Source of the DNA: Acidobacteriota bacterium
GTDB taxonomy: Bacteria > Acidobacteriota > Terriglobia > Acidiferrales > UBA7541
Assembly: GCA_021818865.1 (NCBI GenBank)
Contig: JAKASX010000008.1
Coordinates: 1 to 64,000 of the forward strand
DNA length: 64,000 nt
Reading direction: 5' to 3'
Positions 25,985 through 33,847 of this stretch are shown here, piece by piece. The notes beneath the pieces were generated by a model, which saw nothing but the letters and a program-made list of their open reading frames with translations, was not told where the DNA came from and made no database searches. The position numbers were made by a program, and so were the translations under genes. Each line of letters opens with the position of its first letter. The stretch's first letter is position 1.

Positions 25985-26916
25985 GAGTCCTCCTTCCCTC
26001 CCCGCAGCCAGTTCTGCAATAGATCGAGCGCATGCAGCGTTTGGGCGTCCGGCTTCAACCCCGGCGGGCGAATCGTTGCGTCGGCGATTGCTCCGCGGCG
26101 GCGCAGCACCTCTTTGCGCAAGGCGATGCCGATGCCTTCCTGAAATTCGAATCGCATCAGCGGGACGTAGCGATAGAAGACGTCCGCCGCCGCGTCGATC
26201 TGACCCTCTTCGTAGAGCTTCACCACGCGCACCAGGATTTCCGGATACGCGAAGCCCGTCATCGTTCCTGCCGCTCCCGCTAACAGTTCTTCGAGCAGGA
26301 ACACACCGCCGAGGCCGCCCAAAATTCGCAGGCCCGGACCCGTTTCCGCCAGGATCCGCGCGGTTTTCCACGGCGTGGGCGGATCTTCGAGCTTGATCGC
26401 GCAAGCGGATGGGACTTCGCGGGCGATGCGGGCCAGAATCGCCGGTTCCATGGTGAAACCGGAAACCGGTGGAAAATCCTGGACGACGATGGGCAAATCC
26501 ACGGCTTCAGCGAGACCTTTGTAGAACCCGACCAGAGCGTCGCCGCTCGGGCGAGCCAGCCGTGGCGGGCTCACCATGACCGCTGCAGCGCCGGCAGCTT
26601 TGGCGGCGCGGGCATAACCGATGGTGGTTCGCAGTCCGTTCGATGTCGCCCCCGCAACCACAGGCACGCGGCCATTAGCCTGGCGCACCACGCTTTCGAG
26701 CACCAGCCCCCGTTCGCGATCGTCGAGCCGGGCGACCTCGGAAGTGACGCCGAGGGTGGTCAAGCCGTTGACGCCGGCAGCCAAATAGAGGTCCACGACG
26801 CGGCCCAGGCTCGTGAGGTCGAGTTCGCCCGAGGAGTCGAAGGGGGTGGGCAGTACTGAGAAGACGCCGCGGAAAGCGCCAGCGGCGCCAGCGGAAATTG
26901 AAGACGAGGATTGCAT
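25969..26916 (-). CDS. dihydrodipicolinate-synthase-family lyase
   Basis: The 315-residue TIM-barrel protein keeps the Schiff-base lysine (K175 in CAIKLED) but lacks the tyrosine of DapA. The motif normally reading YNVPGRT is QDFPPVSG (146-153). The N-terminal GLTTLGVTSEVARLDDRER aligns with the substrate-binding TTGE region. It is therefore not DapA; relatives act as aldolases or deaminases, including the deaminase of hydroxyproline breakdown. A GGGAGGAG ribosome site precedes the ATG. It is divergent from the GntR gene and probably controlled by it. Confidence 0.88.
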   Translation of the reverse strand: MQSSSSISAGAAGAFRGVFSVLPTPFDSSGELDLTSLGRVVDLYLAAGVNGLTTLGVTSEVARLDDRERGLVLESVVRQANGRVPVVAGATSNGLRTTIGYARAAKAAGAAAVMVSPPRLARPSGDALVGFYKGLAEAVDLPIVVQDFPPVSGFTMEPAILARIAREVPSACAIKLEDPPTPWKTARILAETGPGLRILGGLGGVFLLEELLAGAAGTMTGFAYPEILVRVVKLYEEGQIDAAADVFYRYVPLMRFEFQEGIGIALRKEVLRRRGAIADATIRPPGLKPDAQTLHALDLLQNWLRGGKEDSWISI

Positions 26917-26933
26917 TTAGCCGCTCCTCCCAC

Positions 26934-26939
26934 TAGAAT
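26934..26939 (+). promoter_or_regulatory. candidate -10 box of the GntR gene
   Basis: TAGAAT lies 17 nt after TTGCAT (26911-26916). The start site would fall near 26946, on the palindrome at 26946-26955, which suggests autoregulation. On the other strand TACAAT (26950-26945) could serve the divergent lyase gene. Confidence 0.4.
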
Positions 26940-26945
26940 CCGCGA

Positions 26946-26955
26946 TTGTATACAA
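26946..26955. promoter_or_regulatory. palindromic operator candidate TTGTATACAA
   Basis: TTGTATACAA is a perfect 10-bp palindrome in the 137-nt gap between the divergent lyase and GntR genes. It overlaps the likely promoters of both. GntR regulators of the FCD group commonly bind palindromes of this kind. The GntR protein encoded next to it is the obvious ligand. Confidence 0.6.
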
Positions 26956-27053
26956 AAAAGGAGCGCCGTGAAAGCTCGCTGCTCTCGCCCGTGCCCGCTC
27001 AACCGGCATCTTTCGCGCTCGCGCGTGCGGCTTTTCCGCGTGGAGCGGGGCGC

Positions 27054-27797
27054 ATGACGCCGAAATTCAAAGCGGCTGCCGCCCGCAGGACTTCTCGCGT
27101 GGCGGCCGATCATCGCGAACGCAGTTTCGACGTGGCGTACCGGAAACTGCGCGAGCTGATCGTTCGCGGGCGGCTCTCGCCGGGCAGCCGCGTGGTCGAG
27201 GCTGATATCGCGCGCCGGCTGGAAATCAGCCGGACGCCGGTGCGCAGCGCGCTGCACCGGTTGCAGCAGGAAGGCTACGTGGTGGCGTATCGCACCACGC
27301 GCCAGGCGCGGCTGGCCGTCGCTCCGCTCACGAAGGAAGATTCGCGCGAGCTGTATTGGATCGTGGGTCACATCGAGGGTTTGGCCGGCCGGTTGCTCGC
27401 GCAGCAGGATGAGGCTTCCCGCGCTCACGTCGTCGAGCGGCTGCTTGCCAGCAACGCCGAACTTTCGAAGCTGGCCGAGGGCGGGAGCGGCGATCCGAGC
27501 CGGATTTTCGATCTCGACATGGGATTCCATCAGGTGCTGGTGGATTCGGCGGCGGGTCCGCGGCTTTCCGCCATCCACGCGGCGATCAAACCGCAAACCG
27601 AGCGCTACTGGCGCCTTTACGCCAGCGCGATCACCGATCAGCTGGGGAAATCGGTCGAGGAGCACGCCCACATCATCGAAGCGATCGAGCGCGGCGACGC
27701 CGACGCCGCCGAGCGCGCCATTCAACTGAACTGGCAACTGGGCGCCGAACGGCTCGCGCGGGTGATCGAAAGCCTGGGCGAGCGGGGAAGCTGGTGA
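27054..27797 (+). CDS. GntR-family regulator, FCD subgroup
   Basis: From ATG 27054 the product has 247 residues. The winged helix (about 20-85) reads FDVAYRKLRELIVRGRLSPGSRV then ADIARRLEISRTPVRSALHRLQQEGYV. The FCD ligand-binding domain follows, with candidate metal-binding residues in FDLDMGFHQVLV and EEHAHIIEAIERGD. It probably represses the divergent lyase-SDR operon until an amino-acid or keto-acid ligand binds. An upstream TTG at 26946 is in frame but lies inside the operator, so I rejected it as a start. Confidence 0.9.
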   Translation: MTPKFKAAAARRTSRVAADHRERSFDVAYRKLRELIVRGRLSPGSRVVEADIARRLEISRTPVRSALHRLQQEGYVVAYRTTRQARLAVAPLTKEDSRELYWIVGHIEGLAGRLLAQQDEASRAHVVERLLASNAELSKLAEGGSGDPSRIFDLDMGFHQVLVDSAAGPRLSAIHAAIKPQTERYWRLYASAITDQLGKSVEEHAHIIEAIERGDADAAERAIQLNWQLGAERLARVIESLGERGSW

Positions 27798-27981
27798 AGG
27801 GCGCAGGGGCGGGCCTTTCGGCCGCGCCGTATTTCCACGCCGGAATCCCTTGCGCAATGGGCTGCTCTGGGAGCATAAGGGAGTGGCCAGCGAGCCGGAA
27901 GAAGGCGCATCCGCTGGCGGACGCGCGCGCCGGACGTTTGTTCCGGAATCGAAGCGATTTTTTCTCCAGTCGGGGTGGCTC

Positions 27982-28905
27982 ATGGGTGTGATGAGAACGA
28001 TTCTGCTGAAGGGTTCGGAAAGTCGCTGGATGCGCGAGCGGGCGATGAACTACCGGTTCGTGCGCCGGGCGCTGCGGCGCTTCATGCCGGGCGAGAAACT
28101 GGAAGACGCGATCGAGGCGGCTCGCGCGATGCGGGATCAGGGCCTGAATTCGATTTTCACGCGGCTCGGCGAGAACCTTACGGACCGGTCGCAGGCCCAC
28201 GAAGTGGTGGAGCACTATCGGGACGTGCTGCACCGCATCAACGCCTTGAATCTGCCCAGCGTGATTTCCGTGAAACTGACGCAACTGGGGCTGGATTTCG
28301 ACCGCGAGTTCTGCTTCGAGAACCTTTGCCAACTGCTTGAAGCGGGTGGGGACGAAATCGTCTGGGTCGATATGGAATCGAGTTCCTACGTGGATGCGAC
28401 GCTCGACATCTACCGTCGCGCCCGCGCGCTGCGGGCGAACGTCGGCGTCTGCCTGCAATCGTATCTGTACCGCACCGCGAAAGATCTCGATTCGCTGATT
28501 TCGCTGGGCCCCGCGATCCGCCTGGTGAAAGGCGCTTACAAGGAACCGCCGGAAATCGCCTATCCGAAGAAGAGCGACGTGGACGCCAACTATTTCCAAC
28601 TGGCTTCCACCATGCTGAGCCCGGAAGCGCAGAAGGCGGGCATGCGCGCCGTCATCGGCACGCACGATCGCGAACTCATCCACCGGATTCAGGATGTTGC
28701 CCGGCAGCGGAACCTGGCGAAGACCTCGTTTGAGTTCCACATGCTCTACGGCATCCAGCGCGCCGAGCAGCAACGCCTGGCCGCCGACGGCTGGCGCGCG
28801 GGCGTGCTGATCTCCTACGGCAAGGATTGGTTTCCGTGGTACATGCGCCGTCTGGCGGAACGGCCGGCCAATCTGTTCTTCGTGTTCCGCAACCTGATTG
28901 GGTAG
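27982..28905 (+). CDS. proline dehydrogenase
   Basis: The 307-residue protein is a monofunctional FAD-dependent proline dehydrogenase of the Thermus type. The barrel carries SVKLTQLGLDFD, WVDMESSSYVDATLDIYRR, VCLQSYLYRTAKDL, IRLVKGAYKEP and the C-terminal FEFHMLYGI ... YGKDWFPWYMRRLAERPAN with the arginines that bind proline carboxylate. It oxidises proline to pyrroline-5-carboxylate and passes electrons to the respiratory chain. I chose ATG 27982, which follows GGGGTGG; ATG 27991 is also possible. It is followed by the amino-acid permease gene. Confidence 0.94.
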   Translation: MGVMRTILLKGSESRWMRERAMNYRFVRRALRRFMPGEKLEDAIEAARAMRDQGLNSIFTRLGENLTDRSQAHEVVEHYRDVLHRINALNLPSVISVKLTQLGLDFDREFCFENLCQLLEAGGDEIVWVDMESSSYVDATLDIYRRARALRANVGVCLQSYLYRTAKDLDSLISLGPAIRLVKGAYKEPPEIAYPKKSDVDANYFQLASTMLSPEAQKAGMRAVIGTHDRELIHRIQDVARQRNLAKTSFEFHMLYGIQRAEQQRLAADGWRAGVLISYGKDWFPWYMRRLAERPANLFFVFRNLIG

Positions 28906-29114
28906 AGACGAATCGGAAACTTCACCCGGGTGGAAGGCTGGGATTTCCCGGCGGCCCCGCGCCGTGCAGGGCGGTGCAAAATCCGGATCGGAATTCATCC
29001 GGGAAGCTTCCGGAGCGGATGAGCCGGCTGGCTTGGTGAGTGGGAACGAGCGAGTGGCGTTGGCGTGGCCGGCGCTTTTTGCGCCGCCAGCCGGGAAAAG
29101 CGAGGATCGCGCTC

Positions 29115-30629
29115 ATGGCGAAACAACGCGAATCGGCCTCCGCCGCCAGGCCGGAGCCGGGCCAGGGATTCGTTCGCGGGCTCGGCCTGTTCGATTCGGT
29201 CATGGTGGTGGTAGGCATCATGATCGGCTCGGGCATTTTCATCGTTTCGGCCGACATGGCGCAGAAAATCGGCAGTCCGGGCGGTTTGCTGCTGGCGTGG
29301 GTGATCACCGGGGCCCTGACGATCGCCGCGGCGTTGAGCTACGGGGAACTGGCTTCGATGATTCCCCGTGCCGGAGGAATGTACACCTACCTCAGCGAAG
29401 CTTATACGCCGCTTTGGGGCTTCCTCTACGGCTGGACGCTCTTCGGCGTGATTCAGACGGGGACGATCGCCGCGGTGGCCGTCGCGTTTTCCCTGTTTAC
29501 CGGCATTCTGTGGCCTTCGATCGGTCAGACCCACTACCTGATCGCGCCGATCCACATCAGCTCCGGCTACGCCTTTTCGCTTTCCACCGTGCAGCTATTG
29601 GCGATCGTCGTGATCGTGCTGCTCACCTGGACGAATTGCCGCGGCCTCGAATACGGCAAGATCGTGCAGAACCTCTTCACCGCGGCGAAAACGGTCGCGC
29701 TCGTCGGCCTGATCGTCGTCGGTTTGTTTTTCGGCTGGAACGCCGAAGCGGTGCACGAGAATTTCACGCACATGTGGCGAGTCAGCGGGCAGGTGCCGCT
29801 GGCCACGGGCCTCGATGCGATGACGGTCTTCGGGCTGTTCGTCGCGCTCTCCATCGCGCAATCCGGCTCGCTTTTCGCCGCCGATTCCTGGCACGACATC
29901 ACGTTCGCCGCTGACGAGGTGCGCGATCCGCAACGAACGCTGCCGCGGGCGCTCGCGATCGGCACCGTGCTGGTAATCGCGCTGTATCTGCTGGCCAATG
30001 TCGCCTATCTTGTCGTCCTACCTCTCCATGCGCTGCAGCACGCTCCGGATGGCCGCGTGGCCACGGCGATGCTTCAGGCGATTTTCCCGAGCTTCGGCCC
30101 GGCGCTGATGGCGATTCTGATCATGATTTCCACCTTCGGCTGCATCAATGGGCTCGTGCTCGCCGGAGGCCGTGCCTATTACGCGATGTCGCGGGATCGC
30201 CTGTTTTTCAAATCCGCCGGCCGTCTGAACAAGGCTCGCGTGCCGGGCTGGGCGCTCGTCGCTCAGGGCGTGTGGGCGATCGTTCTCGTATTGCCGCGCA
30301 CGTACAATCCGGCGACGCACACCTATGGCAACCTCTACAGCAATTTGCTCGATTACATCATCTCCTCGGCGCTCATTTTCTACGTGCTCACCATCGCGGG
30401 AATTTTCCGACTGCGCAAGAAGCGGCCGGACGCCGAGCGGCCGTTTCGCGTGCCCGGCTACCCGGTGGTTCCCGCCCTCTACATCGTCGGAGCGACAATC
30501 GTGCTGGTGTTGCTCTTCGTCTATCGACCGGCGACGACGTGGCCAGGACTCGTGATCACGATTCTCGGCTTGCCGGTCTATTTACTGCTACGGCGGAAAA
30601 TGGGTGCGGAGCCGGTTTCGCAGAAATAA
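29115..30629 (+). CDS. amino-acid permease, APC superfamily
   Basis: The 504-residue protein has about 12 hydrophobic segments, with the APC signature GIMIGSGIFIV in the first helix and SYGELASMIPRAGGMYTYL next. This pattern fits the LAT or APA-type amino-acid transporters of the cytoplasmic membrane. ATG 29115 follows GAGGA by 8 nt. Position between proline dehydrogenase and the racemase-family gene suggests proline, hydroxyproline or other amino acids as substrate; this is inference. Confidence 0.93.
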   Translation: MAKQRESASAARPEPGQGFVRGLGLFDSVMVVVGIMIGSGIFIVSADMAQKIGSPGGLLLAWVITGALTIAAALSYGELASMIPRAGGMYTYLSEAYTPLWGFLYGWTLFGVIQTGTIAAVAVAFSLFTGILWPSIGQTHYLIAPIHISSGYAFSLSTVQLLAIVVIVLLTWTNCRGLEYGKIVQNLFTAAKTVALVGLIVVGLFFGWNAEAVHENFTHMWRVSGQVPLATGLDAMTVFGLFVALSIAQSGSLFAADSWHDITFAADEVRDPQRTLPRALAIGTVLVIALYLLANVAYLVVLPLHALQHAPDGRVATAMLQAIFPSFGPALMAILIMISTFGCINGLVLAGGRAYYAMSRDRLFFKSAGRLNKARVPGWALVAQGVWAIVLVLPRTYNPATHTYGNLYSNLLDYIISSALIFYVLTIAGIFRLRKKRPDAERPFRVPGYPVVPALYIVGATIVLVLLFVYRPATTWPGLVITILGLPVYLLLRRKMGAEPVSQK

Positions 30630-30726
30630 CCGCGGCCGACAATGGTTTTGCGCGATCTCTTAAACGGGCCGCGCTTGGGGTGGCCTCGTTCTCGGCCCAT
30701 TCGTTCGACTCAGAGGAGACCTGCCG

Positions 30727-31809
30727 ATGCAGTTTTCCCGCATGATCACCGCTGTGGATCTGCACGCCTGCGGCGAACCCGGCCGCGTCATCACCGGTGG
30801 CGTGAGAGACGTTCCGGGCCGCAGTATGTTCGAGAAAATGCGCTATCTGGCCGAACATCAGGACGGCCTGCGCAAACTCATGCTGCGCGAACCGCGCGGC
30901 TATCCCGCTGCGAATTGCAATTTGCTGCTGCCGCCGACGCGGCCGGAAGCGCAGGCAGGCTACGTGATCATGGAACAGGTGGAATATCCACCGATGTCGG
31001 GCACGAACACGATTTGCGTGGCCACGGCGCTGCTCGAAATGGGAATCGTTCCGGCGCGGGAACCGATGACGCGCCTGGTTCTGGAAAGCCCAGCCGGCCT
31101 GATTGAAATCGAAGCGGAGGTTTCCGGCGGGCGCGTGACGAAAGTGACGTTTCGCAATGTACCGGCCTTCGCCGCGCACCTGGACGCGCCGATCGAAGTG
31201 CACGGCCTGGGCACCGTGCGCGTGGACGTCGCCTGGAGTGGAATGTTTTACGTGATTGCCGAAGCCGGACCGCTCGGCTTGCGGCTTCAGCCTGACGAAG
31301 CGCGCGACATCGTTCGCGTGGGCGAAATGATCAAAGCCGCCGCGCGCGAGCAATTGCCCGTAACGCATCCCGAAAATCCGGCGATTCAGGGCGTCACGAT
31401 CGCCGAGCTCACCGGCTCGCCCAGTCGTTCCGGCGTTTCCGGACGCAACGCGGTGGTGGTTTCCACCGGCGAACTCGATTGGGAGCGGCCCGAATCCTGG
31501 ACGGGAGCGCTCGACCGCTCGCCGTGCGGCACCGGCACTTGCGCGCGCATGGCCGCGCTCCACGCCAAGGGGAAGCTTGGGCTGAACGAGGATTTCGTTC
31601 ACGAGGGCATTCTCGGCACCACGTTCACCGGCCGGCTGATCGAGGAAACGCGCGTGGGCCCGTATCGCGCCGTTGTGCCGACGCTCTCCGGTCGCGCGTG
31701 GATCACAGGCCTCGCGCAATACGTCGTCGAAGCCGACGATCCCTTTCCCGAAGGCTTTACCGTCAGTGACATCTGGGGCCGCGTCTCGGATCGCACGCCC
31801 TCGCCGTAG
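30727..31809 (+). CDS. proline racemase / hydroxyproline epimerase family enzyme
   Basis: The 360-residue protein belongs to the proline racemase family (CGEPGRVITGG near the start; two-fold pseudo-symmetric domains). Where racemases have a first catalytic cysteine it has Ser91 (PPMSGTNTI); the second, Cys267 in SPCGTGTCARM, is kept. Family members racemise proline, epimerise 4-hydroxyproline or dehydrate 3-hydroxyproline; a Ser/Cys pair makes simple proline racemase less likely. It lies 97 nt after the permease gene, probably in the same operon. Confidence 0.88.
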   Translation: MQFSRMITAVDLHACGEPGRVITGGVRDVPGRSMFEKMRYLAEHQDGLRKLMLREPRGYPAANCNLLLPPTRPEAQAGYVIMEQVEYPPMSGTNTICVATALLEMGIVPAREPMTRLVLESPAGLIEIEAEVSGGRVTKVTFRNVPAFAAHLDAPIEVHGLGTVRVDVAWSGMFYVIAEAGPLGLRLQPDEARDIVRVGEMIKAAAREQLPVTHPENPAIQGVTIAELTGSPSRSGVSGRNAVVVSTGELDWERPESWTGALDRSPCGTGTCARMAALHAKGKLGLNEDFVHEGILGTTFTGRLIEETRVGPYRAVVPTLSGRAWITGLAQYVVEADDPFPEGFTVSDIWGRVSDRTPSP

Positions 31810-31885
31810 CGCTGCATGGAGGGCGTTCTTGTGCCCCCCGAGCTTCCACCGCGGCCGCGAGGATCAATAAGCGGTGAATGAAGAG

Positions 31886-32139
31886 ATGAAGACAACCTGC
31901 TACTTTCGCGATCAGGTGCTACGCAAAAGGCCCTATATTCGGGTAGAGTGGTGCGAGAGGATCATCCGCCGCCCGTTAGCCAGGTTTGTGCAGGCAGATG
32001 GTCGAATTCGGTACTGGGGTGTGGTGCCTGAACTTGGCGGGCTCTGCGGGTGGTGACGCTGCCTGACGGAGAGACGATTCCCAACGCGTTTCCCGACAGG
32101 AATTTTGAGATTCCGGGCGCGCAGGAGGGCAAGCAATGA
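31886..32139 (+). pseudogene. small conserved gene broken by a -1 frameshift
   Basis: The frame starting MKTTCYFRDQVLRKRPYIRVEWCERI runs to GVVPELGG and then meets a TGA at 32054. If the frame is shifted by one base near 32040, it continues ALRVVTLPDGETIPNAFPDR, then a further 13 residues ending EGKQ, and stops at TGA 32137-32139, overlapping the DUF2283 start as ATGA. The restored protein would have about 84 residues. So one base appears to be lost, by mutation or assembly error. An upstream in-frame GTG at 31874 is an alternative start. Related small genes are known beside DUF2283 genes. Confidence 0.75.
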
Positions 32140-32351
32140 AGCTGCACTACGACCGCGAAACCGATTCGCTCCACATTGACCTTAACGCCCGTCCCAGCGC
32201 AGATTTACGCGAGGTTCAGGAAGGGATCGTCATCGATTTCGACGCTGAAGGCCGCCCTGTTGGCATCGACATTCAACACGCTTCCGAATTTCTCGATCTG
32301 ACGACGGTCGAAACGGAATCACTGCCAGCAGGCAAGTTGAAGATAGCCTGA
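32136..32351 (+). CDS. DUF2283-family small protein
   Basis: The 71-residue protein (KLHYDRETDSLHIDLN ... GIVIDFDAEGRPVGIDIQHAS) is a clear DUF2283 member, a small beta-rich domain of unknown function. GGAGGG lies about 8 nt upstream, within the end of the preceding gene. The overlap with the frameshifted neighbour suggests the pair acts together; such pairs look like toxin-antitoxin modules but no toxin activity is established. Confidence 0.9.
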   Translation: MKLHYDRETDSLHIDLNARPSADLREVQEGIVIDFDAEGRPVGIDIQHASEFLDLTTVETESLPAGKLKIA

Positions 32352-32427
32352 GTTTCGCTTGCGCTGGTCGACTCCCTGCGCCCGACACCCTGGTCCCTGC
32401 AACATCAGATCCAAGGCGTGCTACTAC

Positions 32428-33708
32428 TCAGGCGCTGCGAAGCCCCGCGTCCATCGCCTCGAAAAAGGCATCGATTTCGGATGGTTGTGTGAAGATGTGC
32501 GTCGAGACGCGGACGTGATCGGCACCGCCGGAAACGCGAATCTTTCGCTTGTCGCATTCCTGGAAAATCCGGCTCACCGTGGCTTCGGGCGCTCCAAACG
32601 TCACCATGCCGGCGTAGAACGGATCGGCGCTGGCGTTGAGCATTGGGAAGCGGCCGTAGGCGGCCACGCGGTCCCGCACGCGGCTGGCAAGTTGATGAAT
32701 GCGGCGATAGATGCGGTCGGGGCCGATCGTGCGGTAGAAATCGATGGCCGACTTGAGGCCAACCATGATCGAGAGATTCGACGTGCCGAGATTCGAGAAA
32801 CGATAAGCCTTGAGGGAATAATCCTTCCAGCTCCCCGAAGCGATGTTCACGTAGATCTGCGGCTGCAATTCCTCCCGTACGTAAAGGAATCCTGTTCCTT
32901 TCGGAGCGAGTAGCCATTTGTGCGGGCTGCTGCCGTAGAAATCGCAGCCGATATCCTGGATGTCGAGCGGAACCTGGCCGATGGCGTGGGCGCCGTCAAC
33001 ATGCGTCAGAACGCCTTTGCTCCGCGCCATCGCGCAGATTTCTTTCGCGGGCAAAATGACGCCGGTGATGGTGGTGATGTGGCTGAAGGCGATGATGCGC
33101 GTGCGCGGCGCGATCGCTTTTTCGAACAGGTCCACGATCTGCGCGGCCGAAGCCGGAGGTTTCGGCAGCGTAATTTCGTTGAGCTTGATTCCGTCCCGCA
33201 CCACGCGCTGGTCCCACACGCAACGGCCGCCGGGATGTTCCTGGTCGGTGATCAGGACTTCATCGCCAGGCTTCATCGGCAGACCGTTGCCGATTGTGTT
33301 GTTGGCTTCTGTGGCGTTGCGCACCAGGGCCAGGTCGTCGCGCTTGACGTTCAGGAATGCCGAGAGCGAATCGCGCAGTTCGCGCAGCGGCGGATTTTCC
33401 TCGTAGCCGAACCACGGGTAATAGGGATCAACGAACTCCTCGTTGTGGAGGATGTTGTCGATCATCGCGTGGAGGACGGGCAGCGGCGTACAGCCCACCG
33501 AGCCGCAATTCAAGTCGCTGCGATCCTTGGCCAAAAGCCACTGCGGGCGCAGCCGAGCCCAATAGGCATCCTCGTTTTTGAGGTAGAGATCGGGCGAAGG
33601 GAGCGGCGGCGGCTCCTGGCAGAAGTTTTTTTCCACGCGGGGAAGCGGAACGCCCAACAAAGCCGCGGCAACAGCCGCACGCTGCAAAAACTCACGACGC
33701 TCGAGCAT
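32428..33708 (-). CDS. Tat-exported class V aminotransferase-like PLP protein
   Basis: The 426-residue protein is a fold-type I PLP enzyme of the class V aminotransferase / isopenicillin N epimerase group. It carries DQEHPGG, THVDGAHAIGQ (cofactor aspartate) and SSPHKWLLAPKGTGFLYV with the PLP lysine. The N-terminus MLERREFLQRAAVAAALLG has a twin-arginine motif (RREFL) and hydrophobic stretch, so it is probably exported folded through Tat. GGAGGG precedes the ATG. The substrate is unknown; possibilities include epimerisation or desulfuration of a small amine. Confidence 0.88.
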   Translation of the reverse strand: MLERREFLQRAAVAAALLGVPLPRVEKNFCQEPPPLPSPDLYLKNEDAYWARLRPQWLLAKDRSDLNCGSVGCTPLPVLHAMIDNILHNEEFVDPYYPWFGYEENPPLRELRDSLSAFLNVKRDDLALVRNATEANNTIGNGLPMKPGDEVLITDQEHPGGRCVWDQRVVRDGIKLNEITLPKPPASAAQIVDLFEKAIAPRTRIIAFSHITTITGVILPAKEICAMARSKGVLTHVDGAHAIGQVPLDIQDIGCDFYGSSPHKWLLAPKGTGFLYVREELQPQIYVNIASGSWKDYSLKAYRFSNLGTSNLSIMVGLKSAIDFYRTIGPDRIYRRIHQLASRVRDRVAAYGRFPMLNASADPFYAGMVTFGAPEATVSRIFQECDKRKIRVSGGADHVRVSTHIFTQPSEIDAFFEAMDAGLRSA

Positions 33709-33847
33709 GATCGCCCTCCATTCTCTTTTCAGGGGTCGAGGTTCGCGGATTCGCCTCGCTCGCGAGTTTCCGCGAGCCTTCGCCGCTCATTCCGCCAGGG
33801 ATTTTCTGTGAGGCGCGGCATTGCGCTTGTGGTCGTTCGGGTTCGGA

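Noticed and set aside
26946-27053. Upstream TTG start for the GntR gene
   Set aside because: It lies inside the palindrome and would add 36 residues unlike the family.
26760-27983. 407-codon minus-strand frame across the GntR gene
   Set aside because: It runs through the operator and opposite a clear GntR gene; the lyase frame overlapping it has the real motifs.
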